A stretch of 25,024 nt of DNA from UBA2588 sp964343075 (GTDB lineage Bacteria > Chloroflexota > Dehalococcoidia > Lucifugimonadales > UBA3495), in contig CAYFGT010000018.1 in the NCBI GenBank assembly GCA_964343075.1, forward strand, positions 1 through 25,024, read 5' to 3'. The notes under the pieces were generated by a model. It saw nothing but the letters and a program-made list of their open reading frames with translations. It was not told the origin of the DNA and did no database searches. A program made the position numbers and the translations under genes. Below, piece by piece: positions 15,826 through 24,267 of the stretch (the first letter of the stretch is position 1; every line of letters begins with the position of its first letter).

Positions 15826-16623
15826 TCACATGGATTGACATTGCGGACAGAAATATGTCCCTCTGGAATTTATCCTGGCGAATTGCATAGGAGCCCCACA
15901 TTTAAAACATGGACCATCCACACTGCGATTTATGTCCCACGGAGTCATACTGAAATATGGTTCAGCGTCATTAATTCCTCTATCTAAATCATATTCATCT
16001 AACGACCTTTGCAATACCGACTTAATCTTGATTGTAAGCAACTCTAGCTGTGCCGTTGTAAGATCTTTTATTGGCGTGAAAGGATTGATTGTGGCCTGAA
16101 ATAAACTTTCATCGGTATACAAATTTCCTAGCCCTGGTATAACAGACTGATCCATAAGAATAGATTTAATAGATCTTTTCCTGCCCAATACAGAAGCTGG
16201 TAACTTGTTCAGTGCAAATTGGTCCGACAGCGGATCGGGAAGGAGTGATTGCGTGAGTTTCTGCTGGCAGATGATTTTCCCGAATTTCCGAGAGTCCATA
16301 AATCTCAGTTCGTCGGAATTTGAGAAATGTATAACATGGCGAGTAAATTTATGGGCTTCAGCATCCGCATGCTGCAGTCGAATCCATCCTGTCATGCCTA
16401 GATGCAATATGAAATCATCAACAGAGGTGTGAATTATGAGATATTTAGCGACTCGTTCTACGTCAACAATACGGCTACCTAAAAAATCTGAATGGAATTT
16501 GTGAGGATCTGTGCCGATCCATTTAGTTGGACTATCTGTCCAGACGGACTCTATCGTCAGGTTTTTTATGCCTGATTCAATCAGATACCGTTTTGTGTTT
16601 TCTACTTCCGGTAATTCTGGCAT
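15826..16623 (-). CDS. mutM: Formamidopyrimidine-DNA glycosylase (Fpg/MutM)
   Basis: MutM removes 8-oxoguanine and formamidopyrimidines and nicks the abasic site. The protein starts MPELPEVENT, so after Met removal Pro1 is the catalytic nucleophile and Glu2 its partner. A conserved Lys lies in RVAKYLII. The H2TH region includes DQSVIPGLGNLYTDE. The C-terminal zinc finger is complete: C-x2-C-x16-C-x2-C with an Arg just before the last Cys pair (RGTYFCPQC). The 265-residue length is normal. It lies 8 nt after ileS, so it should be co-transcribed with thiD and ileS. A 91-nt gap without an obvious hairpin separates it from the downstream fusion gene. Confidence 0.95.
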   Translation of the reverse strand: MPELPEVENTKRYLIESGIKNLTIESVWTDSPTKWIGTDPHKFHSDFLGSRIVDVERVAKYLIIHTSVDDFILHLGMTGWIRLQHADAEAHKFTRHVIHFSNSDELRFMDSRKFGKIICQQKLTQSLLPDPLSDQFALNKLPASVLGRKRSIKSILMDQSVIPGLGNLYTDESLFQATINPFTPIKDLTTAQLELLTIKIKSVLQRSLDEYDLDRGINDAEPYFSMTPWDINRSVDGPCFKCGAPMQFARINSRGTYFCPQCQSM

Positions 16624-16631
16624 CTATCAGT

Positions 16632-19600
16632 TTACTGTACTTTCACAACTCTGAATTCCAGCTCTTCTCCTTCAAGTTCGAACGTTTGGTCATACTCAAT
16701 ATCTTCGTCGAGTACTATCTCGACGGTAAGAGTCTCTTCTTTTAGGAATTCTTCAAATCTTTGGACAACTGGCACCAGGTCTTTCGGTAATTTCATGTAA
16801 GTCGTTATTTGATCATTTAAATCCAGTCCAGCATCTTTCCTGAAACCTTGAATTCTGTGGGATATTTCTCTAATTACCCCTTCATTTTTCAGATCTTCTG
16901 TAACGTGAGTATTAACTGCCACAATGTATGCATTATCTTCGATCGCAACGTACGACTGATACCTCGCACTTTTCTCTCGAGCTAACTGATCTTTAATATC
17001 ATTAAGCATCTTTGAGTTTTCAAAGCTATTAAGTGTCTTGATATTGAGTTCCTCAAGTATCTGGTCACTCACCATAAATAAGAAAGGTGCATCTTCTGAA
17101 TTTTTGGGAGCAACTAAAACATCCGACAATGGCTGCCTAACCTTCAAGCCAGTACGTGACCTCACGGATCTACCTAGACTAGACACTTTCATGGCAAGCC
17201 TAATCGCCTTCATCAGATCTTCATCGATCAATGATTCATCAGCCACCGGGAAATCGCTCAGGTGCACACTATCACTGGAAGACGGGTCCACTTCTTTGAC
17301 TAATTTTTGAAAAAGTTCTTCAGAGACAAAGGGCGCCAAAGGAGCCATCAACTCTGCCACTGTAACAAGGCAGCAGTAGAGTGTGTTGTAAGCATCAGTT
17401 TTATCTGTATCATTTTCGCTCTTCCAAAATCTTCTTCTGCTTCTTCGTACGTACCAGTTAGATAGATTATCCACAAACTCCTGTATGACTCGACCTGCGT
17501 CAGTAGGATTATAGTTATCCAACAGGTCATCCACTTGTTTAATTAACGTGTTCAATTCCGACAGAATCCATCTGTCTAATTCGGTTTTAGGGGTCCAATC
17601 CACAGAAGTTTTAGTAGGGTCGTATTCATCGAGTGACGCATAATTTGTGAAAAAAGAATATACATTCCAAAGAGTAAGCATCATTTTCCGAAAAACTTCA
17701 CCCACCAATCTTTCAGAGAATCTTCTGCTTTCTCCAGGGTGAGAGGCAGTAAACAAATACCATCTTAAAGCATCCGCGCCATGGATTTCTAACACGGACA
17801 TTGGCTCTACTATGTTGCCTATCCGTTTACTCATTTTTTGTCCCTTCTCATCAAGGATCAATCCCAGGCAAATCACATTGTTATATGCGGGCTGGTTTTT
17901 TAATAATGTACCAAGTGCGTGCAGGCTGTAAAACCAACCGCGTGTTTGGTCTACTGCTTCACATATATAATCAGCTGGAAATTGGCTTTCAAAGTCTTCC
18001 TCTCCTGAGAATGGATAATGGAATTGCGCGAATGGCATCGCACCTGAATCAAACCATGCATCCATCACCTCAGGGATCCGGGTCATTGTTCCTTCGCAAT
18101 TTTCTGAAGCACAATTAATTCTGATTTCATCTATGAAAGGCCTATGCAAATCTAAATCCTCTCCGATGGGGATATCAGCAGCGAGATTTCCTAGTTCTTC
18201 AACACTCCCTACACATACCTGTTTTTGGCAGTCGGGACATTCCCAGATAGGCATAGGAGTGCCCCAGTAACGTTCACGGGATACTGCCCAGTCAACATTG
18301 TTTTGTAACCATTCCCCAAATCGACCGTTCTTCACGTGCTCAGGATACCAATTAATTTTTTGATTACCTTCTACTAATTCAGTTTTCCTTTCGGTTGTTC
18401 TGATATACCAAGAGCTTTTAGCGTAATACAAAAGCGGGCTATCACAGCGCCAGCAAAAAGGATATGTATGCCTGTAGGTACCGTCTTTAAGAAGTAACCC
18501 TCTAGATTTCAAATCGCCCAAGATTTCTTTATCCGCATCTTTAACAAATTTACCTGCAAATGAATAAGACCCAATCATGGTACCTTGCAAATCTACGGTC
18601 TGAATAAAGCCAATCCCTTTGTCTCTGCCCAAGGCTAGGTCATCTTCACCAAACGCCGGTGCAATATGAACAATTCCGGAACCGTCTGACATAGAAACCC
18701 AGTCCGCTGACTGGACTTTAAAAGAATTCTTTAGCATTTCGTCGAAACTTAGACCACTATCTGAGTTGATGCTACCATCATGGAACACCCCTAAAGCTCC
18801 CTGAGGCAAATCTGCATCTCGAGGATCAAACAAGGGTATATAACAGATGCCTTCCAAGTCTGCTCCTTTAGCGCTCGACAAAATCTCATATTCCCCGCAA
18901 GATTCCAAAACAGTTTGTACTAATTCTTGTGCAAGCACCAGGTACTGTATATCTTCAGTATCTTCGTCAGTAACGATACTCAATTTGACCAAGACATAAG
19001 ATGCGTCTTTATGAATCGCTAGTACAGAATTAGATGGCAATGTCCATGGTGTAGTCGTCCAAGCCACGAAATGCACCAATTCCCCTTGTAAAGCTATTTC
19101 TTTTATCTCGTTATAAAAATTACTGCTGATCTGTAAAACGTCACTTCGTTCAAAATCTAATTCGAATTTAACAAAAACCGAAGGATCTCTTGTGTTATCT
19201 TTGTACCCTAATGCTACTTCATGAGAACTTAAACTAGTTACACAGCGAGGACAATGAGGAGTAGCTCGTCTCCCCTCATAAAGCAAACCTTGATCCCATA
19301 GTGTCTTCAAGATCCACCAGCCCGATTCAATATAGCTATTGTGAAGCGTTACATAAGGATCATCCAAATCCACCCAATAGCCAATTCTTGAGGTTAGATG
19401 CTCCCATTCTTTAACATATTTGAATACGCTATTTTTGCATTGTTCGTTAAATTCTTTAATGCCGTATTCTTCTATTTCTTTCTTACTTTTTAAACCAAGC
19501 TCTTTTTCAATTTCTAATTCGACCGGCAATCCATGAGTATCCCAACCTCCTTTACGTATACATTGGAAGCCTTTCATGGTCTTATATCTACATATGACGT

Positions 19601-19796
19601 CTTTAAACACCCTAGCGAGAACGTGATGGATACCCGGATTCCCATTGGCTGTTGGCGGGCCCTCATAAAGCATGAATTTAGGGAGTCCTTCTTTATCTTG
19701 GAAAGATCTTTCGAAGATTTTATTATCTTCCCAAAATTCCAATATTTCCGTGTCGATAGTCGGAAAGCTTACTCGGTTGGTTGCTGGCTTAAACAT
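16632..19796 (-). CDS. ileS: Isoleucyl-tRNA synthetase, type 2, with GxHH signature
   Basis: IleRS charges tRNA-Ile. From ATG 19796 it has 1054 residues, the length of the type 2 (eukaryote-like) branch. The catalytic signature normally written HxGH reads G-I-H-H (residues 55-58, in ANGNPGIHHVLAR). The KMSKS loop is KMSKR (near 654). An editing-domain stretch WTTTPWTLPSN and a C-terminal anticodon-binding region follow as expected. ATG 19796 was chosen because AGGGG lies 5 nt upstream. A TTG at 19820 would extend the protein by eight residues and make that site part of the coding sequence. It follows thiD by about 50 nt and precedes mutM by 8 nt. No T-box leader is possible in the short upstream gap. 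Confidence 0.96.
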   Translation of the reverse strand: MFKPATNRVSFPTIDTEILEFWEDNKIFERSFQDKEGLPKFMLYEGPPTANGNPGIHHVLARVFKDVICRYKTMKGFQCIRKGGWDTHGLPVELEIEKELGLKSKKEIEEYGIKEFNEQCKNSVFKYVKEWEHLTSRIGYWVDLDDPYVTLHNSYIESGWWILKTLWDQGLLYEGRRATPHCPRCVTSLSSHEVALGYKDNTRDPSVFVKFELDFERSDVLQISSNFYNEIKEIALQGELVHFVAWTTTPWTLPSNSVLAIHKDASYVLVKLSIVTDEDTEDIQYLVLAQELVQTVLESCGEYEILSSAKGADLEGICYIPLFDPRDADLPQGALGVFHDGSINSDSGLSFDEMLKNSFKVQSADWVSMSDGSGIVHIAPAFGEDDLALGRDKGIGFIQTVDLQGTMIGSYSFAGKFVKDADKEILGDLKSRGLLLKDGTYRHTYPFCWRCDSPLLYYAKSSWYIRTTERKTELVEGNQKINWYPEHVKNGRFGEWLQNNVDWAVSRERYWGTPMPIWECPDCQKQVCVGSVEELGNLAADIPIGEDLDLHRPFIDEIRINCASENCEGTMTRIPEVMDAWFDSGAMPFAQFHYPFSGEEDFESQFPADYICEAVDQTRGWFYSLHALGTLLKNQPAYNNVICLGLILDEKGQKMSKRIGNIVEPMSVLEIHGADALRWYLFTASHPGESRRFSERLVGEVFRKMMLTLWNVYSFFTNYASLDEYDPTKTSVDWTPKTELDRWILSELNTLIKQVDDLLDNYNPTDAGRVIQEFVDNLSNWYVRRSRRRFWKSENDTDKTDAYNTLYCCLVTVAELMAPLAPFVSEELFQKLVKEVDPSSSDSVHLSDFPVADESLIDEDLMKAIRLAMKVSSLGRSVRSRTGLKVRQPLSDVLVAPKNSEDAPFLFMVSDQILEELNIKTLNSFENSKMLNDIKDQLAREKSARYQSYVAIEDNAYIVAVNTHVTEDLKNEGVIREISHRIQGFRKDAGLDLNDQITTYMKLPKDLVPVVQRFEEFLKEETLTVEIVLDEDIEYDQTFELEGEELEFRVVKVQ

Positions 19797-19846
19797 TCGT
19801 TCCCCTATTGTTGTACACAATGATGCACATTAAAGTGTCATCAATT

Positions 19847-20656
19847 TCATGCCATATTCCAGAATTTACGGAAGTGATTCAATGGCCCGTGCCCCGTTCC
19901 GATATTAAACGCTGGATCAATGGAATCATACACATACGACTGAGCTATCTTTGTAGAATCTTGTAATTCCCTACCTAACGCCAAATTGGCTGCTACTGCC
20001 GAAGAAAAGGTACAACCTGTACCGTGTGTATTTTTCGTGTCTATTCGTTTCGACAACAATTCTATACTATTTTGTCCATCAAAAAAATAATCTATGGGGT
20101 CACCAGACATATGACCTCCCTTCATTATCACGGATTTCGCCCCCATTCCTAATATCAGGTTGGCAGCTTTAATGACAGATGCTTTACCGGTAATAGTTAC
20201 ACCCGTCAATTCTTCTGCTTCGGGAATGTTAGGAGTAACAACTGTAGCAATAGGTATTAGGTCACTACGTAGAACATCAACGCAGTCTCTACGTAGCAAA
20301 TTATCACCACTCTTAGACACCATCACCGGATCGATGACGACATTGGCAGGGTTTGTGTCTTTGATCATATTCGCCACTGCTTTGACGATCTCAGCATTAA
20401 AAAGCATGCCTATTTTTATCGCGTCAGTACCGATATCTTCCAATATAGTCCGATACTGAGATGTAATCAGATCAGGATCCATCGCCTGAATCGCATTCAC
20501 GCTATGGGTGTTTTGAGCCGTGAGAGCGGTGATAACTGATGTTCCATATACTCCAAATGCAGCAAACGTCTTTAAATCAGCTTGGATGCCTGCACCGCCA
20601 CCAGAATCTGACCCGGCGATTGTCATACATTTAAATATACGTATAGATTCGGTCAC
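19847..20656 (-). CDS. thiD: Hydroxymethylpyrimidine/phosphomethylpyrimidine kinase
   Basis: ThiD phosphorylates hydroxymethylpyrimidine twice to supply the pyrimidine half of thiamin. The ribokinase-fold signatures are clear. The N-terminal block is GSDSGGGAGIQADLKTFAA, the middle holds VIDPVMVSKSG, and the C-terminal anion hole is NTHGTGCTFSSA with the characteristic Cys. The 269-residue length is typical. Translation starts at GTG 20656, with AAGGA 6 nt upstream. It is the first gene of a likely thiD-ileS-mutM unit. It is divergent from rpsL, and no TPP riboswitch is visible in the leader. Confidence 0.95.
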   Translation of the reverse strand: MTESIRIFKCMTIAGSDSGGGAGIQADLKTFAAFGVYGTSVITALTAQNTHSVNAIQAMDPDLITSQYRTILEDIGTDAIKIGMLFNAEIVKAVANMIKDTNPANVVIDPVMVSKSGDNLLRRDCVDVLRSDLIPIATVVTPNIPEAEELTGVTITGKASVIKAANLILGMGAKSVIMKGGHMSGDPIDYFFDGQNSIELLSKRIDTKNTHGTGCTFSSAVAANLALGRELQDSTKIAQSYVYDSIDPAFNIGTGHGPLNHFRKFWNMA

Positions 20657-20686
20657 TGTTTATCCTTAAACATAGTGGTTTATCGA

Positions 20687-20715
20687 ATGTTCATGTTAAA
20701 CAACCTAACTGTCAA
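20687..20715 (-). promoter_or_regulatory. Weak candidate thiD promoter
   Basis: A perfect minus-strand TTGACA (20710-20715) lies 17 nt from GAACAT (20687-20692, 3/6). The -35 box is convincing and the -10 box is not, so the start site is uncertain. Confidence 0.3.
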
Positions 20716-20767
20716 AATCAATCTGAGCGTGTTATGTTAACCAAGTGCGAGTTTTCTGAATTTTGTA

Positions 20768-20796
20768 TTGACAACCCACACTCTAATTGATAGAGT
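20768..20796 (+). promoter_or_regulatory. Strong promoter of the rpsL ribosomal operon
   Basis: A perfect TTGACA (20768-20773) is followed after 17 nt by TAGAGT (20791-20796, 4/6) with an extended -10 TG at 20788-20789. Transcription would begin near 20803, about 30 nt before rpsL. This is the best promoter match in the window and suits a highly expressed ribosomal protein operon. Confidence 0.75.
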
Positions 20797-20834
20797 ATTT
20801 GCTTGCTCCAGGAAACTAAATTTAAGGGCCAGAT

Positions 20835-21245
20835 ATGCCAACAGTAAATCAACTGATACGAAAAGGGAGAAAAAGTGTTAAGAAAAACACTAAAGCTCCA
20901 GCTTTGCATTGGGTACAGAACTCAATAGCTAACAGAGTACGATGGGGAGATGGTTGCCCGCAGCGGCGCGGCGTCTGTGTTCAAGTTAGAACCATGACTC
21001 CTAAAAAACCTAATTCCGCCTTACGAAAAATAGCAAGAGTTAGGCTGACCAATGGTGTTGAAGTTACTGCATATATAGGTGGTGAAGGCCACAATTTGCA
21101 AGAACACTCTGTAGTCCTAATTCGAGGCGGCAGAGTGAAAGACCTTCCTGGTGTAAGGTATCACGTTGTCAGAAGTGCTCTAGACTGTGAAGGGGTTCCT
21201 GACAGGAAGAGAGGCCGTAGCAAATACGGCACCGCTAAAAGTTAG
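20835..21245 (+). CDS. rpsL: 30S ribosomal protein S12
   Basis: S12 sits at the decoding centre of the small subunit. The hallmark loop TPKKPNSALRK and the downstream GGRVKDLPGVRYH are intact, and the Lys residues where streptomycin-resistance substitutions occur look wild type. The 136-residue length reflects about 13-15 extra residues between KAPAL and GCPQRRGVC (HWVQNSIANRVRWGD). An insertion here is also known in S12 of Firmicutes and related groups but not of Proteobacteria. AAGGG lies 7 nt before the ATG. It is the first gene of the str operon. Confidence 0.98.
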   Translation: MPTVNQLIRKGRKSVKKNTKAPALHWVQNSIANRVRWGDGCPQRRGVCVQVRTMTPKKPNSALRKIARVRLTNGVEVTAYIGGEGHNLQEHSVVLIRGGRVKDLPGVRYHVVRSALDCEGVPDRKRGRSKYGTAKS

Positions 21246-21299
21246 CAACAGTCTAAAGAACTGGTAAATTACACAAAAATATCAAGGGGTACTTGAACT

Positions 21300-21770
21300 A
21301 TGTCTCGCAGAAGACGAGCCGAAATAAGAATAATAGCACCGGATTCAAAGTTCCAAAGCCGGGTGGTAAGTAAGTTTATTAACTGCATTATGACTCGCGG
21401 AAAGAAAACTGTCGCTCAAAAAATCATGTACCAAGCAATGGACATCATCGAAGAGCAGACAAAAAACGATCCGATGCAAGTCTTTGATCAAGCGATGAAG
21501 AACGCTACTCCATTAGTTGAAGTGAAACCCCGTAGAATCGGTGGAGCAACCTACCAAGTACCACAAGAATTGGCTTCCAATAGAAGTGAAGCACTAGCAA
21601 TGCGCTGGCTCATAAGCGGAGCTCGAGGCCGCAAAGGCATCCCAATGCGGCAAGGACTGGCAAATGAGCTAATTGACGCCTCAAATGGGGAAGGCACAGC
21701 AGTCAGGCGTAGAGACGAATTACATCGTATGGCAGAAGCCAACAGGGCTTTTGTACATTTTCGGAGGTAA
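21300..21770 (+). CDS. rpsG: 30S ribosomal protein S7
   Basis: S7 nucleates assembly of the 30S head and contacts the E site. The 156-residue protein shows the usual family order: an N-terminal MSRRRRAE, MTRGKKTVAQKIMYQA, the VEVKPRRIGGATYQVP loop and a C-terminal RRDELHRMAEANRAFVHFRR. An AAGGGGT site lies 9 nt before the ATG. It is 54 nt after rpsL and 29 nt before fusA in the standard str order. In E. coli S7 represses this operon, but no matching mRNA structure was sought here. Confidence 0.98.
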   Translation: MSRRRRAEIRIIAPDSKFQSRVVSKFINCIMTRGKKTVAQKIMYQAMDIIEEQTKNDPMQVFDQAMKNATPLVEVKPRRIGGATYQVPQELASNRSEALAMRWLISGARGRKGIPMRQGLANELIDASNGEGTAVRRRDELHRMAEANRAFVHFRR

Positions 21771-21799
21771 AGCTTAGCAGTAGCTGAGTCACAATCACC

Positions 21800-23887
21800 A
21801 TGGCAGATTATCCTATTGAAAAAATTAGAAACATCGGTTTCATAGCACATATTGATGCTGGAAAGACTACAGTTACTGAGAGAGTACTATATCTCACGGG
21901 CGTTATACGGAAAGTTGGTGAGGTGCATGACGGCACTGCAACAATGGACTTTATGGCCCAAGAAAGAGAACGTGGAATCACAATCGGATCAGCAGCTACG
22001 ACAGCTTATTGGAATGACTCGCGCTTAAATGTAATTGACACCCCTGGACACGTTGACTTTACCGCTGAAGTGGAGCGAAGCCTTAGAGTGTTAGATGGCG
22101 GAATTGTCGTATTCGATGCCGTTGCCGGAGTACAGTCACAATCAGAAACAGTATGGCGGCAAGCAAACACCTACAACGTCCCGCGAATATGCTTTGTAAA
22201 TAAAATGGATCGCGTCGGGGCAAGTTACGAACGAACGATTGAAACCATAGTTGCTAGACTAGGTGCCAACCCTGTAGCTATACAACTACCAATGGGAGCA
22301 GAATCAGATTTTGTTGGAGTAATTGATCTGATTAAAGGCCATGCAGTAATGTATGAAGGAGCCAGGGATCATACTGGTGAAACATTACCAGAAATGAAAG
22401 TCACCAAGATTCCTGAAGAATACCAAGCTGAATATGAAACTCGCCGTGAACAAATGCTTGAAAAAATAGTCGAGCACGACGAAACAGTTATGGAGAAATA
22501 CCTTGACGGCGAAGAGCTAACTGCCGAAGAGATCATATCCACTCTTAGGAAAGCCACCATTAATATGGATGTAGTTCCTATATTATGTGGCACAGCGCTC
22601 GGCGGGAAAGCGATGCAACCGATGTTAGATTACATCGTGGACTTGCTTCCTTCCCCAATAGATGTGCCAAATGTGATAGGAATTCGACCAGGTACCGAAG
22701 AGGAAGTAGACCGAGCTCCTGATGAAAAAGAACCTTTATCAGCTATCGCATTTAAAGTAGTCACAGACCCTTATGTAGGACGGCTAGTATATATCCGAGT
22801 ATACTCGGGCAAAATTGAAGCTGGGGCGGCTGTTGAAAATGTTAGTAAGGGCGGTCGCGAAAGAATGGGTAGACTGCTAAGAATGCATGCTAGTTCAAGA
22901 GAAGAATTAGAAGAGGTCAGCGCTGGAAATATTTGCGCATGTGTAGGTCTGAAAGACACATTCACCGGTGACACAATTTGCGCAGGCGATAATATAATAT
23001 TAGAGCCACCTACATTCCCAGATCCGGTTGTTTCGGTGGCCATCGAGCCTAAGACCAAAGCAGACCAAGAAAAATTAGGTGAAGCACTGAGAAAATTAGC
23101 AGACGAAGATCCTACCTTTTTAGTCAACTTCAATTCTGAAACTGGTCAAACCGTAATGTCTGGTATGGGAGAGCTACATCTAGAAATTCTTGTGGATCGA
23201 ATGAAGCGAGAATTTAGCGTTGAGGCAAATGTTGGAAGCCCAAGAGTTTCTTACAGAGAAACTCTAACTTCAAACGTACGACAGGAAGGTCGTTTCGTTA
23301 GGCAGAGCGGAGGCCACGGACAATACGGTCATGTTTGGGTTGAAATAGAACCTCTCGAAACCGGTGGTGGTATTGTATTTGAAGATAAAATCCGAGGTGG
23401 CGCTGTCCCAAGAGAGTATATTCCTGCGGTTGAAAAAGGAATCCGAGAAGCTGTCGAGAATGGTCCAGTGGGAGGATATCCCATGGTGGACGTGAAAGTC
23501 ACACTAGTCGATGGTACATTCCATCCAGTTGACTCCTCAGAAATGGCTTTTAGGCAGGCAGGAGTGCTAGCTATCCGTGAAGGATCTAGGAAAGCCAATC
23601 CTATTCTATTAGAACCTATGGCTGACCTAGAAGTAACCACTCCTTCAGAATTCACGAGTTCTATAGTAGGAGACTTGGGGACTCGAAGAGCTCAAATAAG
23701 CAATATCGATTCAAATGGCGATTTGCAAACCATTTTCGCAACTATTCCATTAGGAGAAACTTTCTCGTATACTACAGCACTCAGATCTTTAAGCAGTGGT
23801 AGGGCATCATTCGGAATGGAAGTCAAAAACTACAGCCCGGTTCCTGACCATCTATTAAATACACTGATTGGTAAGGATCAAGGTTAG
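21800..23887 (+). CDS. fusA: Elongation factor G
   Basis: EF-G drives translocation and, with RRF, ribosome recycling. All GTPase motifs are present: AHIDAGKTT, the switch stretch RERGITIGSAATT, DTPGHVDF and NKMDRVG, with a G5-like GTAL. The full five-domain length of 695 residues is normal, ending in the domain IV/V region with SGGHGQYGHV and EPMADLEVTTPS. No clear Shine-Dalgarno site precedes the ATG at 21800. The next gene is rpsJ after 12 nt, so the usual tuf gene is absent here. Confidence 0.98.
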   Translation: MADYPIEKIRNIGFIAHIDAGKTTVTERVLYLTGVIRKVGEVHDGTATMDFMAQERERGITIGSAATTAYWNDSRLNVIDTPGHVDFTAEVERSLRVLDGGIVVFDAVAGVQSQSETVWRQANTYNVPRICFVNKMDRVGASYERTIETIVARLGANPVAIQLPMGAESDFVGVIDLIKGHAVMYEGARDHTGETLPEMKVTKIPEEYQAEYETRREQMLEKIVEHDETVMEKYLDGEELTAEEIISTLRKATINMDVVPILCGTALGGKAMQPMLDYIVDLLPSPIDVPNVIGIRPGTEEEVDRAPDEKEPLSAIAFKVVTDPYVGRLVYIRVYSGKIEAGAAVENVSKGGRERMGRLLRMHASSREELEEVSAGNICACVGLKDTFTGDTICAGDNIILEPPTFPDPVVSVAIEPKTKADQEKLGEALRKLADEDPTFLVNFNSETGQTVMSGMGELHLEILVDRMKREFSVEANVGSPRVSYRETLTSNVRQEGRFVRQSGGHGQYGHVWVEIEPLETGGGIVFEDKIRGGAVPREYIPAVEKGIREAVENGPVGGYPMVDVKVTLVDGTFHPVDSSEMAFRQAGVLAIREGSRKANPILLEPMADLEVTTPSEFTSSIVGDLGTRRAQISNIDSNGDLQTIFATIPLGETFSYTTALRSLSSGRASFGMEVKNYSPVPDHLLNTLIGKDQG

Positions 23888-23899
23888 TAAGGTAATAAT

Positions 23900-24211
23900 A
23901 TGGTAACTCAACAAAAAGTAAGAATAGTCTTAAAAAGCTTCGACCACAAAGTCTTAGATGTTTCTACGGAACAAATTGTAGAAACAGCAGAGCAAACAGG
24001 TGCAAGAATATCAGGTCCTGTTCCTATGCCTACTAAGATACGAAGATTCTGTGTGATCAGGGGTCCGCACGTCGACAAGGATTCCCGAGAACATTTTGAA
24101 ATCAGGACTCATAAAAGGCTGATAGATATTCTGCAGCCAACATCTAAAACTATCGACTCATTAACCCGGTTGAATTTACCGGCCGGAGTCGATATTTCTA
24201 TTAAGCTCTAA
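23900..24211 (+). CDS. rpsJ: 30S ribosomal protein S10
   Basis: S10 is a 30S head protein that also acts with NusB in transcription antitermination. The 103-residue length and the motifs VRIVLKSFDHKVLD, GPVPMPTKIRRFCVIRGPHVDKDSREHFEIRTHKR and the C-terminal LPAGVDISIKL are standard. An AAGG sits about 6 nt before the ATG. It follows fusA by 12 nt, fusing the str operon directly to the S10 operon. Confidence 0.98.
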   Translation: MVTQQKVRIVLKSFDHKVLDVSTEQIVETAEQTGARISGPVPMPTKIRRFCVIRGPHVDKDSREHFEIRTHKRLIDILQPTSKTIDSLTRLNLPAGVDISIKL

Positions 24212-24267
24212 GAGACATAGAAAGGTCGAATCATAATTGTAAAGGAATCAAAAAGAAGGTATTTGTA

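Noticed and set aside
19797..19846. T-box leader for ileS
   Set aside because: Only about 50 nt separate thiD from the ileS ATG, which is too short for a T-box, and no antiterminator motif is seen.
20657..20767. TPP riboswitch upstream of thiD
   Set aside because: Neither the CTGAGA element nor the other conserved thi-box segments appear on the minus strand of the leader.
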